The notes under the pieces were generated by a model. That model had not been told where the DNA came from. It ran no database searches and saw only the letters and a program-made list of their open reading frames with translations. A program made the position numbers and the translations under genes. Of a DNA stretch of 64,000 nucleotides, positions 8,122 through 16,339 are shown in pieces. The stretch lies in assembly GCF_900156475.1 (NCBI RefSeq), contig NZ_FTNR01000005.1, forward strand, positions 124,001 through 188,000, read 5' to 3'. Position 1 is the stretch's first letter, and every line of letters starts with the position of its first letter. This DNA comes from Natronorubrum thiooxidans (GTDB taxonomy: Archaea > Halobacteriota > Halobacteria > Halobacteriales > Natrialbaceae).

Positions 8122-9904
8122 GAACCAACAGGCGGAGACGGACGCAGACGATCCGACAACCGACCACACGAGCGAAAAACTGGTCGAGCTAGCCAAGCGC
8201 CGCGGCTACTTTTTCCAGTCGTCGGGCTCCTACGGCAGTGTCGGCGGCTTCTACACCTTCGGCCCGCAGGGAGCGGCGCTGAAAGGCAACGTCGAGGACG
8301 CCTGGCGCGATCGCTTTGCACTCGCCGAAGGCAACATGGAGATCGACGCGCCGACGATCATGCCCGAACCCGTCTTCGAAGCCTCGGGCCATCTCGATGG
8401 CTTCGACGACATGCTGATCGAGTGTCCCGAGTGTGGGACGAGCAGCCGTGCAGACCACCTCGTCGAGGACAACACGATGTACGAGGACGCCGAGAGCCTC
8501 GAGATCCCTGAAGTCGAGGAGGTCATCGCCGAGTACGAACTCGTCTGTCCTGAGTGCGGTGCTGGCCTCGCTGACGTCGCCGTCGAGGACTTCAACCTCA
8601 TGTTCGCGACCAATATCGGCCCCGGAGACTCCCAACCGGGCTACTTACGGCCCGAGACGGCACAGGGCATCTTCGTCGAGTTCCCGCGGCTCAAGGAGTA
8701 CGCCCGCAACCAGCTTCCGTTCGGCGTCACCCAGATCGGCCGGGCCTACCGCAACGAGATCAGCCCGCGACGCTCGATCATCCGTACCCGCGAGTTCACC
8801 CAGGCCGAACTCGAGTACTTCATCGACCCAGAGGAGGACGAACCCGACCTCTCGGCGGTCGAAGACGTCGAAGTCACGCTCTACCCGGCAACCGAGCAGA
8901 ACGACGAGGATGGCGACGAGATCCAGACGACGATCGGTGACGCCGTCGCCGACGACGTGATCGCCAGTCCGTGGGTCGCTTACTTCCTCGGCGTCGCCAA
9001 GCCGTGGTACGAGGCCGTCGGCGTCGATATGGACCGCTTCCGCTTCCGCCAGCACCTCTCGGGCGAGCGCGCCCACTACGCGAGCGACTGCTGGGACGCC
9101 GAAAGCGAAATCGACGGCAACTGGATCGAGATGGCCGGCTTCGCCTACCGCGGCGACTATGACCTCTCGAAACACAGCGAACACTCCGGCGACCGCTTTA
9201 CGGTCTTCAAGCAGTACGACGAGCCGAAGACGGTCGAGCGCGCCACCGTCGACCCCGACATGAGCTACCTCGGTCCCGAGTTCGGCGGCGACGCAGGGGC
9301 TGTCGTGGAGGAACTCGAGGCGCTTGCAGCCCGCGACCGCACTGCCTTCGAGGGCGACACGGTCGAATTCGAACTCGAGGGCGAGACTCACGAGATCCCC
9401 GTCGAGAAGACCGGCTTCGCGGTCGAAGCGCAAACCGAATCCGGCGAGCACATCATCCCCCACGTCGTCGAACCCTCCTTCGGTGTCGACCGGCTCGTCT
9501 ACACCGTTCTCCACCACGCCTACCGAGAGGACGAGGTCGACGGCGAAGAGCGAACGTTCCTCGAACTCGAGCCCGAAGTCGCCCCGACGTTCGTCGGCGT
9601 CTTCCCGCTGCAAAGCGACGCGGAACTCGAGGCCCATGCCGGCGAGATCGTCGACGACCTGCGCGAGGCCGGCCTCTCGGTCACCTACGACGACTCGGGC
9701 AACATCGGGCGGCGCTACCGCCGGCAGGACGAGGTCGGCACGCCGTTCTGTGTGACGGTCGACTACGAGACCGTCGAGGCCGACGAGACGACCGTCACGA
9801 TCCGCGAGCGAGACACGACCGACCAGAAGCGCCTCCCCGTCGACGAGCTGGCGGAGACGCTGTCGGCGATCCGCGAAGGCGACCTCGAGTTCGAGGAACT
9901 GTAG
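8114..9904 (+). CDS. glyS: Glycyl-tRNA synthetase (dimeric, archaeal type)
   Basis: A 596-residue class II synthetase that charges tRNA-Gly. Motif 1 lies in the N-terminal region with GSYGSVGGFYTFGPQGA, typical of alpha-2 GlyRS. A zinc-ribbon-like insertion has two CPECG pairs (about residues 105 and 145). RPETAQGIFVEF precedes motif 2 (IGRAYRNEISPRRSIIRTRE). Motif 3 is in the EPSFGVDRLVY region, followed by the C-terminal anticodon-binding domain (APTFVGVFPLQ, then YDDSGNIGRRYRRQDEVG). Length is normal for archaea. The ATG overlaps the upstream CBS gene by eight bases. Confidence 0.97.
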   Translation: MSKNQQAETDADDPTTDHTSEKLVELAKRRGYFFQSSGSYGSVGGFYTFGPQGAALKGNVEDAWRDRFALAEGNMEIDAPTIMPEPVFEASGHLDGFDDMLIECPECGTSSRADHLVEDNTMYEDAESLEIPEVEEVIAEYELVCPECGAGLADVAVEDFNLMFATNIGPGDSQPGYLRPETAQGIFVEFPRLKEYARNQLPFGVTQIGRAYRNEISPRRSIIRTREFTQAELEYFIDPEEDEPDLSAVEDVEVTLYPATEQNDEDGDEIQTTIGDAVADDVIASPWVAYFLGVAKPWYEAVGVDMDRFRFRQHLSGERAHYASDCWDAESEIDGNWIEMAGFAYRGDYDLSKHSEHSGDRFTVFKQYDEPKTVERATVDPDMSYLGPEFGGDAGAVVEELEALAARDRTAFEGDTVEFELEGETHEIPVEKTGFAVEAQTESGEHIIPHVVEPSFGVDRLVYTVLHHAYREDEVDGEERTFLELEPEVAPTFVGVFPLQSDAELEAHAGEIVDDLREAGLSVTYDDSGNIGRRYRRQDEVGTPFCVTVDYETVEADETTVTIRERDTTDQKRLPVDELAETLSAIREGDLEFEEL

Positions 9905-9930
9905 CGTCTCGAGGACCGTTTTCGGGGAGA

Positions 9931-9940
9931 CTGTTTTATG
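9931..9940 (+). promoter_or_regulatory. TATA box for the formamidase-like gene
   Basis: CTGTTTTATG lies 26-35 bases ahead of ATG 9966, in the short gap after glyS, with spacing for a leaderless transcript. Confidence 0.45.
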
Positions 9941-9965
9941 CTGGCGGCGCGTTTGCTGCGTTCGA

Positions 9966-10961
9966 ATGTCGAGCGACAACGACACGGTTGATCACCGGGT
10001 ACGTGCCGACGACAGCGCGGTTCACAGCGTGTGGGACAACGGCCTCGAGCCGGCGTGTACGGTCGAACCGGGCGACGTCGTCCGCTTCGAGTGTCGAGAC
10101 GCGACGAACGGCCAACTCGGCCCCGACGCGACGGTTGCGGATCTCGCCACGCTGGACGTCGGCCCCGTCCACCCGCTGACCGGCCCGGTCGCGATCGAGG
10201 GTGCACAGCCGGGTGACGTCCTCCAGATCGATATCCTCGAGATCGACCACGACGGCTGGGGGTACACGCTGGTGCTCCCGGGGGAGATGGAACTCGGACT
10301 CCTGGCCGAGGAGTTCCCGGAGCCGGCACTGCACGTCTGGGACCTCGCAGACGACGTCGGCGAATTCGTCGACGGGATCGAGGTGCCTCTCGATCCGTTC
10401 CCTGGCGTGATCGGTGTTGCACCAGCCGAGGACGGTACACACAGCACGTTCCCGCCGCGGTCGGTCGGCGGAAATCTGGACGTCAAACAGCTCACGGCAG
10501 GGTCGACGCTATATCTCCCCGTCGCGATTGAGGGGGCCCTGTTCAGCATCGGCGACGGCCACGCCGCACAGGGCGATGGCGAGGTCTGTGGCACCGGCAT
10601 CGAGGCCCCGATGACCGTCACGTGCCGGTTCGACCTTCGGTCGGACCTGTCGCTCGAGAGCCCGCAGTTCGAAACGACGGGGCCGTTCACTTCGACCGGT
10701 CGTGACGAACCGATGTACGGGACGACGGGGATCGCGGACGACCTCATGGACGCGACTCGCATAGCTATCCGGCACATGATCGACCACCTGCACGACGAGC
10801 GCGGCCTCACCCGAACCGAGGCCTACATGCTGTGTGCTGTGGCCGTCGACCTGAAGCTCAATGAGGTGGTCAACGCGCCGAACTGGGCCGTGTCCGCGTA
10901 CCTTCCGGAGAGCATCTTCCCGGCGGCGAATCGTCGGTCGACGACGGCGAACTGTGACTGA
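9966..10961 (+). CDS. Acetamidase/formamidase family hydrolase
   Basis: A 331-residue protein of the FmdA/AmdA family, which hydrolyses short amides such as formamide or acetamide to the acid and ammonia. Family marks are PGDVVRFEC near the N-terminus, FPPRSVGGNLDVKQL, then LYLPVAIEGALFSIGDGHAAQGDGEVCG with the metal-site His/Asp/Glu set, and NAPNWAVSAYLPESIF at the C-terminus. The length is slightly above the usual 300-320. The stop overlaps the GTG start of a decayed copper-protein copy. It could supply nitrogen from amides; the precise substrate is open. Confidence 0.9.
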   Translation: MSSDNDTVDHRVRADDSAVHSVWDNGLEPACTVEPGDVVRFECRDATNGQLGPDATVADLATLDVGPVHPLTGPVAIEGAQPGDVLQIDILEIDHDGWGYTLVLPGEMELGLLAEEFPEPALHVWDLADDVGEFVDGIEVPLDPFPGVIGVAPAEDGTHSTFPPRSVGGNLDVKQLTAGSTLYLPVAIEGALFSIGDGHAAQGDGEVCGTGIEAPMTVTCRFDLRSDLSLESPQFETTGPFTSTGRDEPMYGTTGIADDLMDATRIAIRHMIDHLHDERGLTRTEAYMLCAVAVDLKLNEVVNAPNWAVSAYLPESIFPAANRRSTTANCD

Positions 10962-11214
10962 CACGAATCGGAGTACTCGTCGAACAGTCGTCCTCTCTGC
11001 CGAGACAGCCGGCTAGGAAGGCGAATCGCCAGACAGCATCGCGGGTACCTCGAACCCAACGCTCGTCCTCATAGAAGCCGAAAACGACACCATCGGCTGG
11101 AACGAGGGCGACGGCGCGAACCACAACCTCGAGTTCACGGCCAGTTCCGAGACGACGACCGACATCTGTGAACCTCACAGCACCACGATGGTCGGCGACC
11201 TGCAGGTCGAATAA
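10954..11214 (+). pseudogene. Decayed copy of a Tat-exported blue-copper-like protein (copy 1)
   Basis: The reading frame can be followed from GTG 10954 (overlapping the formamidase stop) to TAA 11212-11214. It keeps the twin-arginine start (TNRSTRRTVV) and the end CEPHSTTMVGDLQVE. Compared with copies 2 and 3 it has lost the hydrophobic signal core and acidic linker, has an in-frame TAG at 11014-11016 where copy 3 has a tryptophan codon (TGG), and has lost about 25 codons before the copper site; that deletion ends are both at CTCGAGTTCACGGCC-like sequence. It cannot encode a working exported protein. Confidence 0.85.
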
Positions 11215-11218
11215 CGCG

Positions 11219-11237
11219 TTTCTGTAGGTGTTTTTTG
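11219..11237 (+). terminator. T-rich 3' element after copper-protein copy 1
   Basis: TTTCTGTAGGTGTTTTTTG follows the stop by four bases. The same element follows copies 2 and 3, so the repeat unit includes its terminator. A U-tract is the usual haloarchaeal termination signal. Confidence 0.6.
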
Positions 11238-11403
11238 AGCCGCGGTTCCAGTACCGTACAGGTACGGGCCCGTGTAGTGGCCGCTCACCGTCCACGTGCC
11301 GACCGTTCGAACACTGCAGTGTGGCGTTCACACGACGCCACGACGGTTACGCCTCCGTCGGCGCTCGAGGCTGCGCCGCCGAAATATTCCTCGACAATAA
11401 TGT

Positions 11404-11415
11404 CCTATTTTTATA
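11404..11415 (+). promoter_or_regulatory. TATA box for copper-protein copy 2
   Basis: An AT-rich TATTTTTATAAC lies 25-36 bases ahead of ATG 11440 in an otherwise unremarkable 225-base gap that shows no gene. Confidence 0.5.
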
Positions 11416-11439
11416 ACAACGAGGGTCAAGATTGTATAT

Positions 11440-12099
11440 ATGAATGACACGAATCGAGTGAGGCGTCGAGCGGTGCTTCAGGTCGCCGGCGGAGCAGCGA
11501 TCGCGTCGATCGTCGCAGGCTGTCTCGACCGGAGCCGCGTCGATTCCGAGTCATCACTCGGCGCTGGTGGCGATGCGAACGGAACAACTGACGAGACTGA
11601 CGGCACGGAAAACGAGACGGCCTCGAGCGACACGACCGACGAATCCGACGCAGCGGACGCCGACGCGGACGCGTCGGCCGACGACGAGGAGACAGCGTCC
11701 GAGTCTGACCTCGAGGATGACATGCCATCGGACGACGACCACGAGGAGACGGAGTCGGTGGGACCGATCGCAATCGACCCGGGAACGCGCATCGTCCTCT
11801 ACGGCGGGACGGCCGCGTGGGAAGGCCTCGAGCCAGCGCCGATCGAGGGTGTCGAGAACCCGACGCTCGTGCTCAAGGACGGCGAGACCTACGAGATCGG
11901 CTGGCAAGAAGGCGACGGCATGGTGCACAACCTCGAGCTCCGAAACGCGGACGGAACCGTCGTCGACGATCTCGCGACGGAGCTGGCTTCTGAGGGTGGC
12001 GACGAACAGTTCCTCGAGTTCACGGCGAGTCCCGAGCTGGCACAGTACGTCTGTGCTCCCCACGAAGTGACCATGGTCGGCGACCTGCAGGTCGAATAA
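11440..12099 (+). CDS. Tat-exported lipoprotein with plastocyanin/halocyanin-like copper site (copy 2, intact)
   Basis: 219 residues. The twin-arginine signal NRVRRRAVLQVAGGAA leads to the lipobox IVAGC (Cys28), so it should be exported folded and lipid-anchored. An extremely acidic Thr/Ser/Asp/Glu linker covers about residues 30-105. The C-terminal domain has PGTRIVLYGGTAAWEG, a buried VHNLEL histidine and a final CAPHEVTM cluster. The His, Cys-x2-His-x3-Met pattern matches type 1 copper ligands, with one residue less between His and Met than in plastocyanin. It probably carries electrons at the outer membrane face. It is the only intact member of three tandem copies. Confidence 0.8.
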   Translation: MNDTNRVRRRAVLQVAGGAAIASIVAGCLDRSRVDSESSLGAGGDANGTTDETDGTENETASSDTTDESDAADADADASADDEETASESDLEDDMPSDDDHEETESVGPIAIDPGTRIVLYGGTAAWEGLEPAPIEGVENPTLVLKDGETYEIGWQEGDGMVHNLELRNADGTVVDDLATELASEGGDEQFLEFTASPELAQYVCAPHEVTMVGDLQVE

Positions 12100-12102
12100 C
12101 GC

Positions 12103-12121
12103 GTTTCTGTAGGCGTTTTTC
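12103..12121 (+). terminator. T-rich 3' element after copper-protein copy 2
   Basis: TTTCTGTAGGCGTTTTTCG begins four bases after the stop and is nearly identical to the elements after copies 1 and 3. Confidence 0.55.
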
Positions 12122-12302
12122 GCGGTGACAGCCGCTCGACACTGATCAGTCGCAGACGTAAGCAACACCTACAAATCATAATTTCGCTAATATCACACAG
12201 TCCAGTGGTGGGCATCGGTGCCACAGATTGATCGAGCAACAAACTGAATCTCCCGCTGGCAGTCGATACTATGTCGAGATAGCTGTTTGAACAGTAGAAC
12301 AT

Positions 12303-12313
12303 GAAATATTATT
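12303..12313 (+). promoter_or_regulatory. TATA-like element for copper-protein copy 3
   Basis: GAAATATTATT is centred about 29 bases ahead of ATG 12337. The 12100-12336 gap holds nothing else recognisable. Confidence 0.4.
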
Positions 12314-12336
12314 AATGACAGATAAAACATACAACT

Positions 12337-12899
12337 ATGACCGACACGAATCGGATTACTCGTCGAACAGTGGTACAGGTCGCCGGTGGAACAGTCGCTG
12401 CGTCGATTCTCGCAGGCTGTACGAAAGTGATGTCGACGACGGCACAGCGCCAAACGATGAGGACGAAGACAGTACAGAAGACGAGACAATATCGAGCGAT
12501 GGGGACGATACTGAATCTGACGAGGACGTGTCGACAGATGATGACCACGAGACGACGGACCCGATCGATGCGATCAAGCCGGGAACGCGAATCGTCCTCT
12601 ATGCCGAGACGGCCGGCTGGGAAGGCGAATCGCCAGACAGCATCATGGGTACCTCGAACCCAACGCTCGTCCTCATAGATGGCAAAAATTACACGATCGG
12701 CTGGAACGAGGGCGACGGCGCGATGCACAACCTCGAGATCCGCGACGCAGAAGGGAACGTTGGCTATGGCCTCAAGACGGATTTGAGCTCCGAGGGTGGC
12801 GACGACCAGTTCCTCGAGTTCACGGCCAACGCAGCGATGGATCACTACGTCTGTCAGCCCCACAGCACCACGATGGTCGGCGACATTCAGATCAAATAA
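12337..12899 (+). pseudogene. Frameshifted Tat lipoprotein with copper-like domain (copy 3)
   Basis: The start encodes a good Tat lipobox signal (TNRITRRTVVQVAGG, ILAGC with Cys at 12418-12420) in one frame. Directly after that cysteine the acidic linker and copper domain continue in the next frame, ending CQPHSTTMVGDIQIK and TAA at 12897-12899. The shift corresponds to loss of one base (or gain of two) in about 12418-12432. Everything else, including the copper-ligand residues HNLEI, Cys, His, Met and the promoter, is intact. Either this is a recent knock-out, a sequencing error, or a slippage site. Confidence 0.75.
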
Positions 12900-12902
12900 C
12901 CG

Positions 12903-12922
12903 GTTTCTGTAGGTGGTTTTTG
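12903..12922 (+). terminator. T-rich 3' element after copper-protein copy 3
   Basis: TTTCTGTAGGTGGTTTTTGA, the third copy of the repeated terminator-like element, starts four bases past the stop. Confidence 0.55.
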
Positions 12923-13049
12923 AGCGGCGGCATCTCGACACCCGTCGGTCACGGGCTCGGATAGCCAGTTGGGACGGTGTTGCGTGCTCGGCGAGTGAAG
13001 GCGTACGCGACGCTATGCAACGCGGTGAACACAGCGCAAAAGGTCGTTG

Positions 13050-13340
13050 CTATTGGATATGGCCTTCGCGACGGAGCTGGTCGGCTTCACTTTTTTCATA
13101 CCGCCAGGTGATGTCGGCCTTCTCGTCTTGCCAGTCCCACGGTTCGACGAGGACGACGTCGTCTTCACGGATCCAGATTCGCTTTTGCATCTTGCCGGGA
13201 ATACGTGCAGTGCGCTCTGTCCCGTCTGCACAGCGTACTTTTACGCGGTTCGCTCCGAGCATGTTGGTGACGGTCGCGAAAACCTCATCATCCTCAGGCA
13301 TCCGGAGGTTCTTCCGACCGCCCTCGCCGTCGTCACTCAT
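13050..13340 (-). CDS. eif1A: Translation initiation factor aIF-1A
   Basis: A 96-residue OB-fold protein, the archaeal counterpart of eIF1A, which occupies the ribosomal A site during start selection. It contains [38 protein letters not shown] and [17 protein letters not shown], all highly conserved. The length is normal. A minus-strand TATA-like GGATTAAAC (about 13364-13372) lies about 28 bases before the ATG at 13340, indicating a leaderless message. The next gene is transcribed divergently from the same 123-base gap. Confidence 0.96.
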   Translation of the reverse strand: MSDDGEGGRKNLRMPEDDEVFATVTNMLGANRVKVRCADGTERTARIPGKMQKRIWIREDDVVLVEPWDWQDEKADITWRYEKSEADQLRREGHIQ

Positions 13341-13463
13341 GGCCTGTAGTTCACATTCGAGCGGTTTAATCCTTTATCGATTCAGTGGCTGATCCGGAGC
13401 CACCGTCGGCCCTCGAAACCGGAAAACCACGCCGTTTATTTCCTTTGGCTGGCCAGCCTTCGT

Positions 13464-13643
13464 ATGCTGAAAAACCTCGGCCCGCAGGGAATCGCCGGCC
13501 TCCTGATCGTTCTCGCTGGAGTTGCGCTTATCGCCTATCAAAACCTGCTGATCGCCGCCGGCATGGCCCTCGTCCTCGCCGGCCTCGGCATCCTCGTCAA
13601 GGCGCTGATCTCGGGCATGCTCCAGAGCTTCGGGATGTTTTAA
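13464..13643 (+). CDS. Small two-helix membrane protein (59 aa)
   Basis: 59 residues, starting MLKNLGPQGIAGLLIVLAGV. Two hydrophobic helices (about 9-28 and 29-49) are separated by a short NLL turn, and the C-terminus is ISGMLQSFGMF. I recognise this as a common small haloarchaeal membrane family (a DUF, possibly DUF7470) of unknown function. A TATA-like GTTTATTT (13434-13441) lies about 27 bases ahead of the ATG. It is divergent from the aIF-1A gene. Confidence 0.7.
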   Translation: MLKNLGPQGIAGLLIVLAGVALIAYQNLLIAAGMALVLAGLGILVKALISGMLQSFGMF

Positions 13644-13679
13644 CGGCGAGTTCGCTCTCACAACCGCTCGAGTCCGGGC

Positions 13680-15653
13680 CTATCTCACGGTATCGCCCGC
13701 TCGATGCTCACTGATGAGTTGGTCGACCATCGCCGCCTTCTGGTCGCGCTGGCGCTCCATCGCGCGGTCGTGCCAGTCGTCGATGACCGCCTCGACGTCG
13801 TCCTCGCGGGCGACCGCGAGTTCGTCGACTTCCTGCATCGCGACGTCGTCGGCCGGGCCAACCGGAATCTCATTGTCGAAGAGGATCTCGTCGGCGACCT
13901 CCGAGAGCCCGCCCTGTTTCAGGACGACCCGTGGCTCGAACGTGGCGAGCAGTTCGGCCGTCGAACGGCCCGCCCCGCTTGCATCCCGCAGGAAGACGAT
14001 GTCGCCAGCGGCGATGCCGTACTGTTCGTTGGCCTCGCGAAGCGCTCCCTTCGTGAACTTCTCGACGACCTTGACCGGCACCAGCCCCTCTTTCTCCGCC
14101 GACACGTCGCTGAAGTTCGAGTGATCGAGCTTCCAGAGTGCTTTCATCCGGTCGACTTTCCGCTCGAGGTCGTCGACCGTCTCGCGGGCCGCGTCGCGTT
14201 CGCGCTCGAGGCGATTCGCCTTCCGTTCGAGGCGACTCACCTCACGGTCCTTCCGAACTTGGGTTCGTTCCTCGCGACGCGCGAGGGTGAGTTTCGACTC
14301 GAGTTCCTCGATGCGCTCGTCGCGGTCCTCGAGCCGTCCTTCAAGCGTTCCGACGTGTGACTGGAGCCGCTCGACCTGTCGCTCGAGGTCTTTGATCCGT
14401 TGTTCTTCGGGCGTCAGTTCCCGGGGTTCGTGCTCGGTGGACTCCGTCGTGCTCTCCTCGTCGTCGTCCAGATCCCGAAGGACAGCCTCGACGCTTTCCT
14501 CGTCGGCGACGACACGCGCCGTCACCTCGCCGCGGTCGAGCCCCGGCGGGAGCTTGGTGGCGATGCGCTCGAACTGGTCTTCGTGGGCGTCGAAGGCATA
14601 CAGCGCCGCGGCCATCGCATCGCGCTGGTGGTCGTCGTCGTAGGGATCGTCGCGCGTACGGTGTTGTTTCTCGTCGATCGGGAGATCGCTCTTGGGTATC
14701 CAACCCGCGGCGTCGAAGCTCCGGCGGAACTTCTCGACCGTCTCGGGCATCGGCGTCACGTCCGCCGCGACGATGATCGGGCGGCCACGCTCGACGATCC
14801 ACTCGATGACGTCGGCGGTATCGCTGGTCCGCGAACTCCAGACGTCTAACACCTCTCCCTCGAGAGAGACGATCGCTGCCGCTGTCGTCGTGCCGGGATC
14901 GATGCCGACGATGACGTGATCCCGGCGTTTGGCAAGCGGGCGGAACTCGATCCCATCCCGACGCTCGCGTTCGATCTCGACGCGGACGTCACCCGAGCGA
15001 TTTCTCGAGACCGGAATGTCGCTGGGGCGGGCCGAGACGGTGAAGACGGCGTTCGCGTAGCCGCCGTAGGCCTCCCGGATCTCCCGGTCGTACTCGAGGT
15101 TTTCGGCCTCGAGTTCGGACTCGACTTCTCGCGATCGTTTCCTGACGGAGCCGTGGATGCGGCGCGTATAGCGATCCTCGCTCCAGCCGCCGCTGCCAGT
15201 CGACCGGCCCCGTGAGACCTTGACTTCGGTCGTATCGGTAAACGCCGAGACCTCGTGGCCGACGTTGTGGGCGGCCAGCCGGGCGGCGGCCTCGGCCTCC
15301 TGCATCGGCTCTTTGCCGTAGGGAATCCCGTGGCGTTTCGCGACTCGAGAGAGCGGTTCGGGCTGTTCGGCCCCTGTTACCTGGACGAGCATCGTCTCGG
15401 CGGGCAGCGAGCCCAGAAAGTGAATCAGCTGGTCCTTGTCGGCTGCCAGCTCGTACATGTTGTCCGTCGCGATGATCGCCGGCTCCTCGTCGTCGATCAG
15501 CCGCCGGAGTTTGCGGTGGGTCACGACGTCTCGCGTGAGGTCGTCGCCGTCGTAGACCACGAGGGCGTACGACGGGGCATCGCCCCGCACGTCACCGCTT
15601 TGAATATCGACCCCGAAGACGACTGCATCGAGGGCACTCGTTCGCGTACTCAC
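13680..15653 (-). CDS. DUF460 (COG2433) RNase H-like protein with coiled coil
   Basis: A 657-residue protein typical of archaea. An N-terminal nuclease-fold region (VFGVDIQSGDVRG) is followed by a linker, then a RuvC/YqgF-like domain with VGIDPGTTTAAAIV near residue 250 and the acidic end DDDHQRDAMAAALYAF near residue 345. A long coiled coil runs over about 410-520 (repeated RLE/ERD heptads), and a C-terminal globular domain contains RDASGAGRSTAELL. The acidic residues of a nuclease are present, so a role on branched or RNA-containing nucleic acid is plausible but undemonstrated. The start is the last ATG/GTG before the gap at 15654. Confidence 0.88.
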   Translation of the reverse strand: MSTRTSALDAVVFGVDIQSGDVRGDAPSYALVVYDGDDLTRDVVTHRKLRRLIDDEEPAIIATDNMYELAADKDQLIHFLGSLPAETMLVQVTGAEQPEPLSRVAKRHGIPYGKEPMQEAEAAARLAAHNVGHEVSAFTDTTEVKVSRGRSTGSGGWSEDRYTRRIHGSVRKRSREVESELEAENLEYDREIREAYGGYANAVFTVSARPSDIPVSRNRSGDVRVEIERERRDGIEFRPLAKRRDHVIVGIDPGTTTAAAIVSLEGEVLDVWSSRTSDTADVIEWIVERGRPIIVAADVTPMPETVEKFRRSFDAAGWIPKSDLPIDEKQHRTRDDPYDDDHQRDAMAAALYAFDAHEDQFERIATKLPPGLDRGEVTARVVADEESVEAVLRDLDDDEESTTESTEHEPRELTPEEQRIKDLERQVERLQSHVGTLEGRLEDRDERIEELESKLTLARREERTQVRKDREVSRLERKANRLERERDAARETVDDLERKVDRMKALWKLDHSNFSDVSAEKEGLVPVKVVEKFTKGALREANEQYGIAAGDIVFLRDASGAGRSTAELLATFEPRVVLKQGGLSEVADEILFDNEIPVGPADDVAMQEVDELAVAREDDVEAVIDDWHDRAMERQRDQKAAMVDQLISEHRAGDTVR

Positions 15654-15840
15654 GGGCGGCCCTAGGGGCGAGTCAGGTATAAATCCGACGCGGGTTCACG
15701 CCGACTCTCAGTAGCTACTCGATTCGCAATTGGATGTGAAACGGAAACGGTCGATTCGAAAACTACAGATTCTCATTGCTTATCGGAACGGGTCACACCA
15801 AAGAACTAAGAGATAGATCAAATCACATTTTCAACTGCCA

Positions 15841-15999
15841 ATGACAGACGATGAAACCATGATAACAGACTCTCTGGGACTGCTCGTATTTTTCCTGTCA
15901 TCGCTCGTCGCCATTTTTATTGGCCCGCTCGAAGCAGTTCTGGCAATCGGGTTATACTGGCTGTTTGAATCCGAGTCCGAGAATACAGCAACAGAGTGA
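15841..15999 (+). CDS. Small single-helix membrane protein (52 aa)
   Basis: ATG 15841 to TGA 15999. The product starts MTDDETMITDSLGLLVFFL, has one or two membrane segments between residues 11 and 42 (LLVFFLSSLVAIFI, then AVLAIGLYWLF), and ends with an acidic tail. It lies in an AT-rich 686-base gap with unusually low GC for this chromosome. No family recognised. The hydrophobic-then-acidic design is coherent, and no other frame is open here. Confidence 0.5.
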   Translation: MTDDETMITDSLGLLVFFLSSLVAIFIGPLEAVLAIGLYWLFESESENTATE

Positions 16000-16208
16000 A
16001 CGGAACTGTACTATACAGCCGTGTCAACTCTGGCTTCAATATTATCATCATCAAATAGAGGCATACCCTGTCTCACATCACCGCTACCGCATATCTGCTC
16101 AGCATTGTCTCGTGAACAATTCATAGCCAGTCCCCACGTGGTTTCTCACGGACAGTCCAAAACTCCAATACAAATAAGCATGAGTAGTATAATATGTATT
16201 ACATACTG

Positions 16209-16337
16209 ATGTCCGAACAAGCTCTTTCAGGGGCACTCGAGGCGGGGAGAGAACTGTGTTCGACGGCAGCGCGGTCTAAGCTGATCACGATGCACGGAGC
16301 GTCCACGCGTGGGGCGGTCAACAGTGGTGGGGCATAA
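16209..16337 (+). CDS. Possible small ORF upstream of the transducer gene (42 aa)
   Basis: ATG 16209 to TAA 16337, with the stop two bases before the transducer ATG at 16340. The product starts [20 protein letters not shown]. An AT-rich symmetrical tract (AGTATAATATGTATTACATACT, split as AGTAT...ATACT, about 16187-16208) sits directly upstream and could hold the promoter. The tight spacing suggests a short leader cistron coupled to the transducer, but no family is recognised and it could be chance. Confidence 0.3.
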   Translation: MSEQALSGALEAGRELCSTAARSKLITMHGASTRGAVNSGGA

Positions 16338-16339
16338 TC

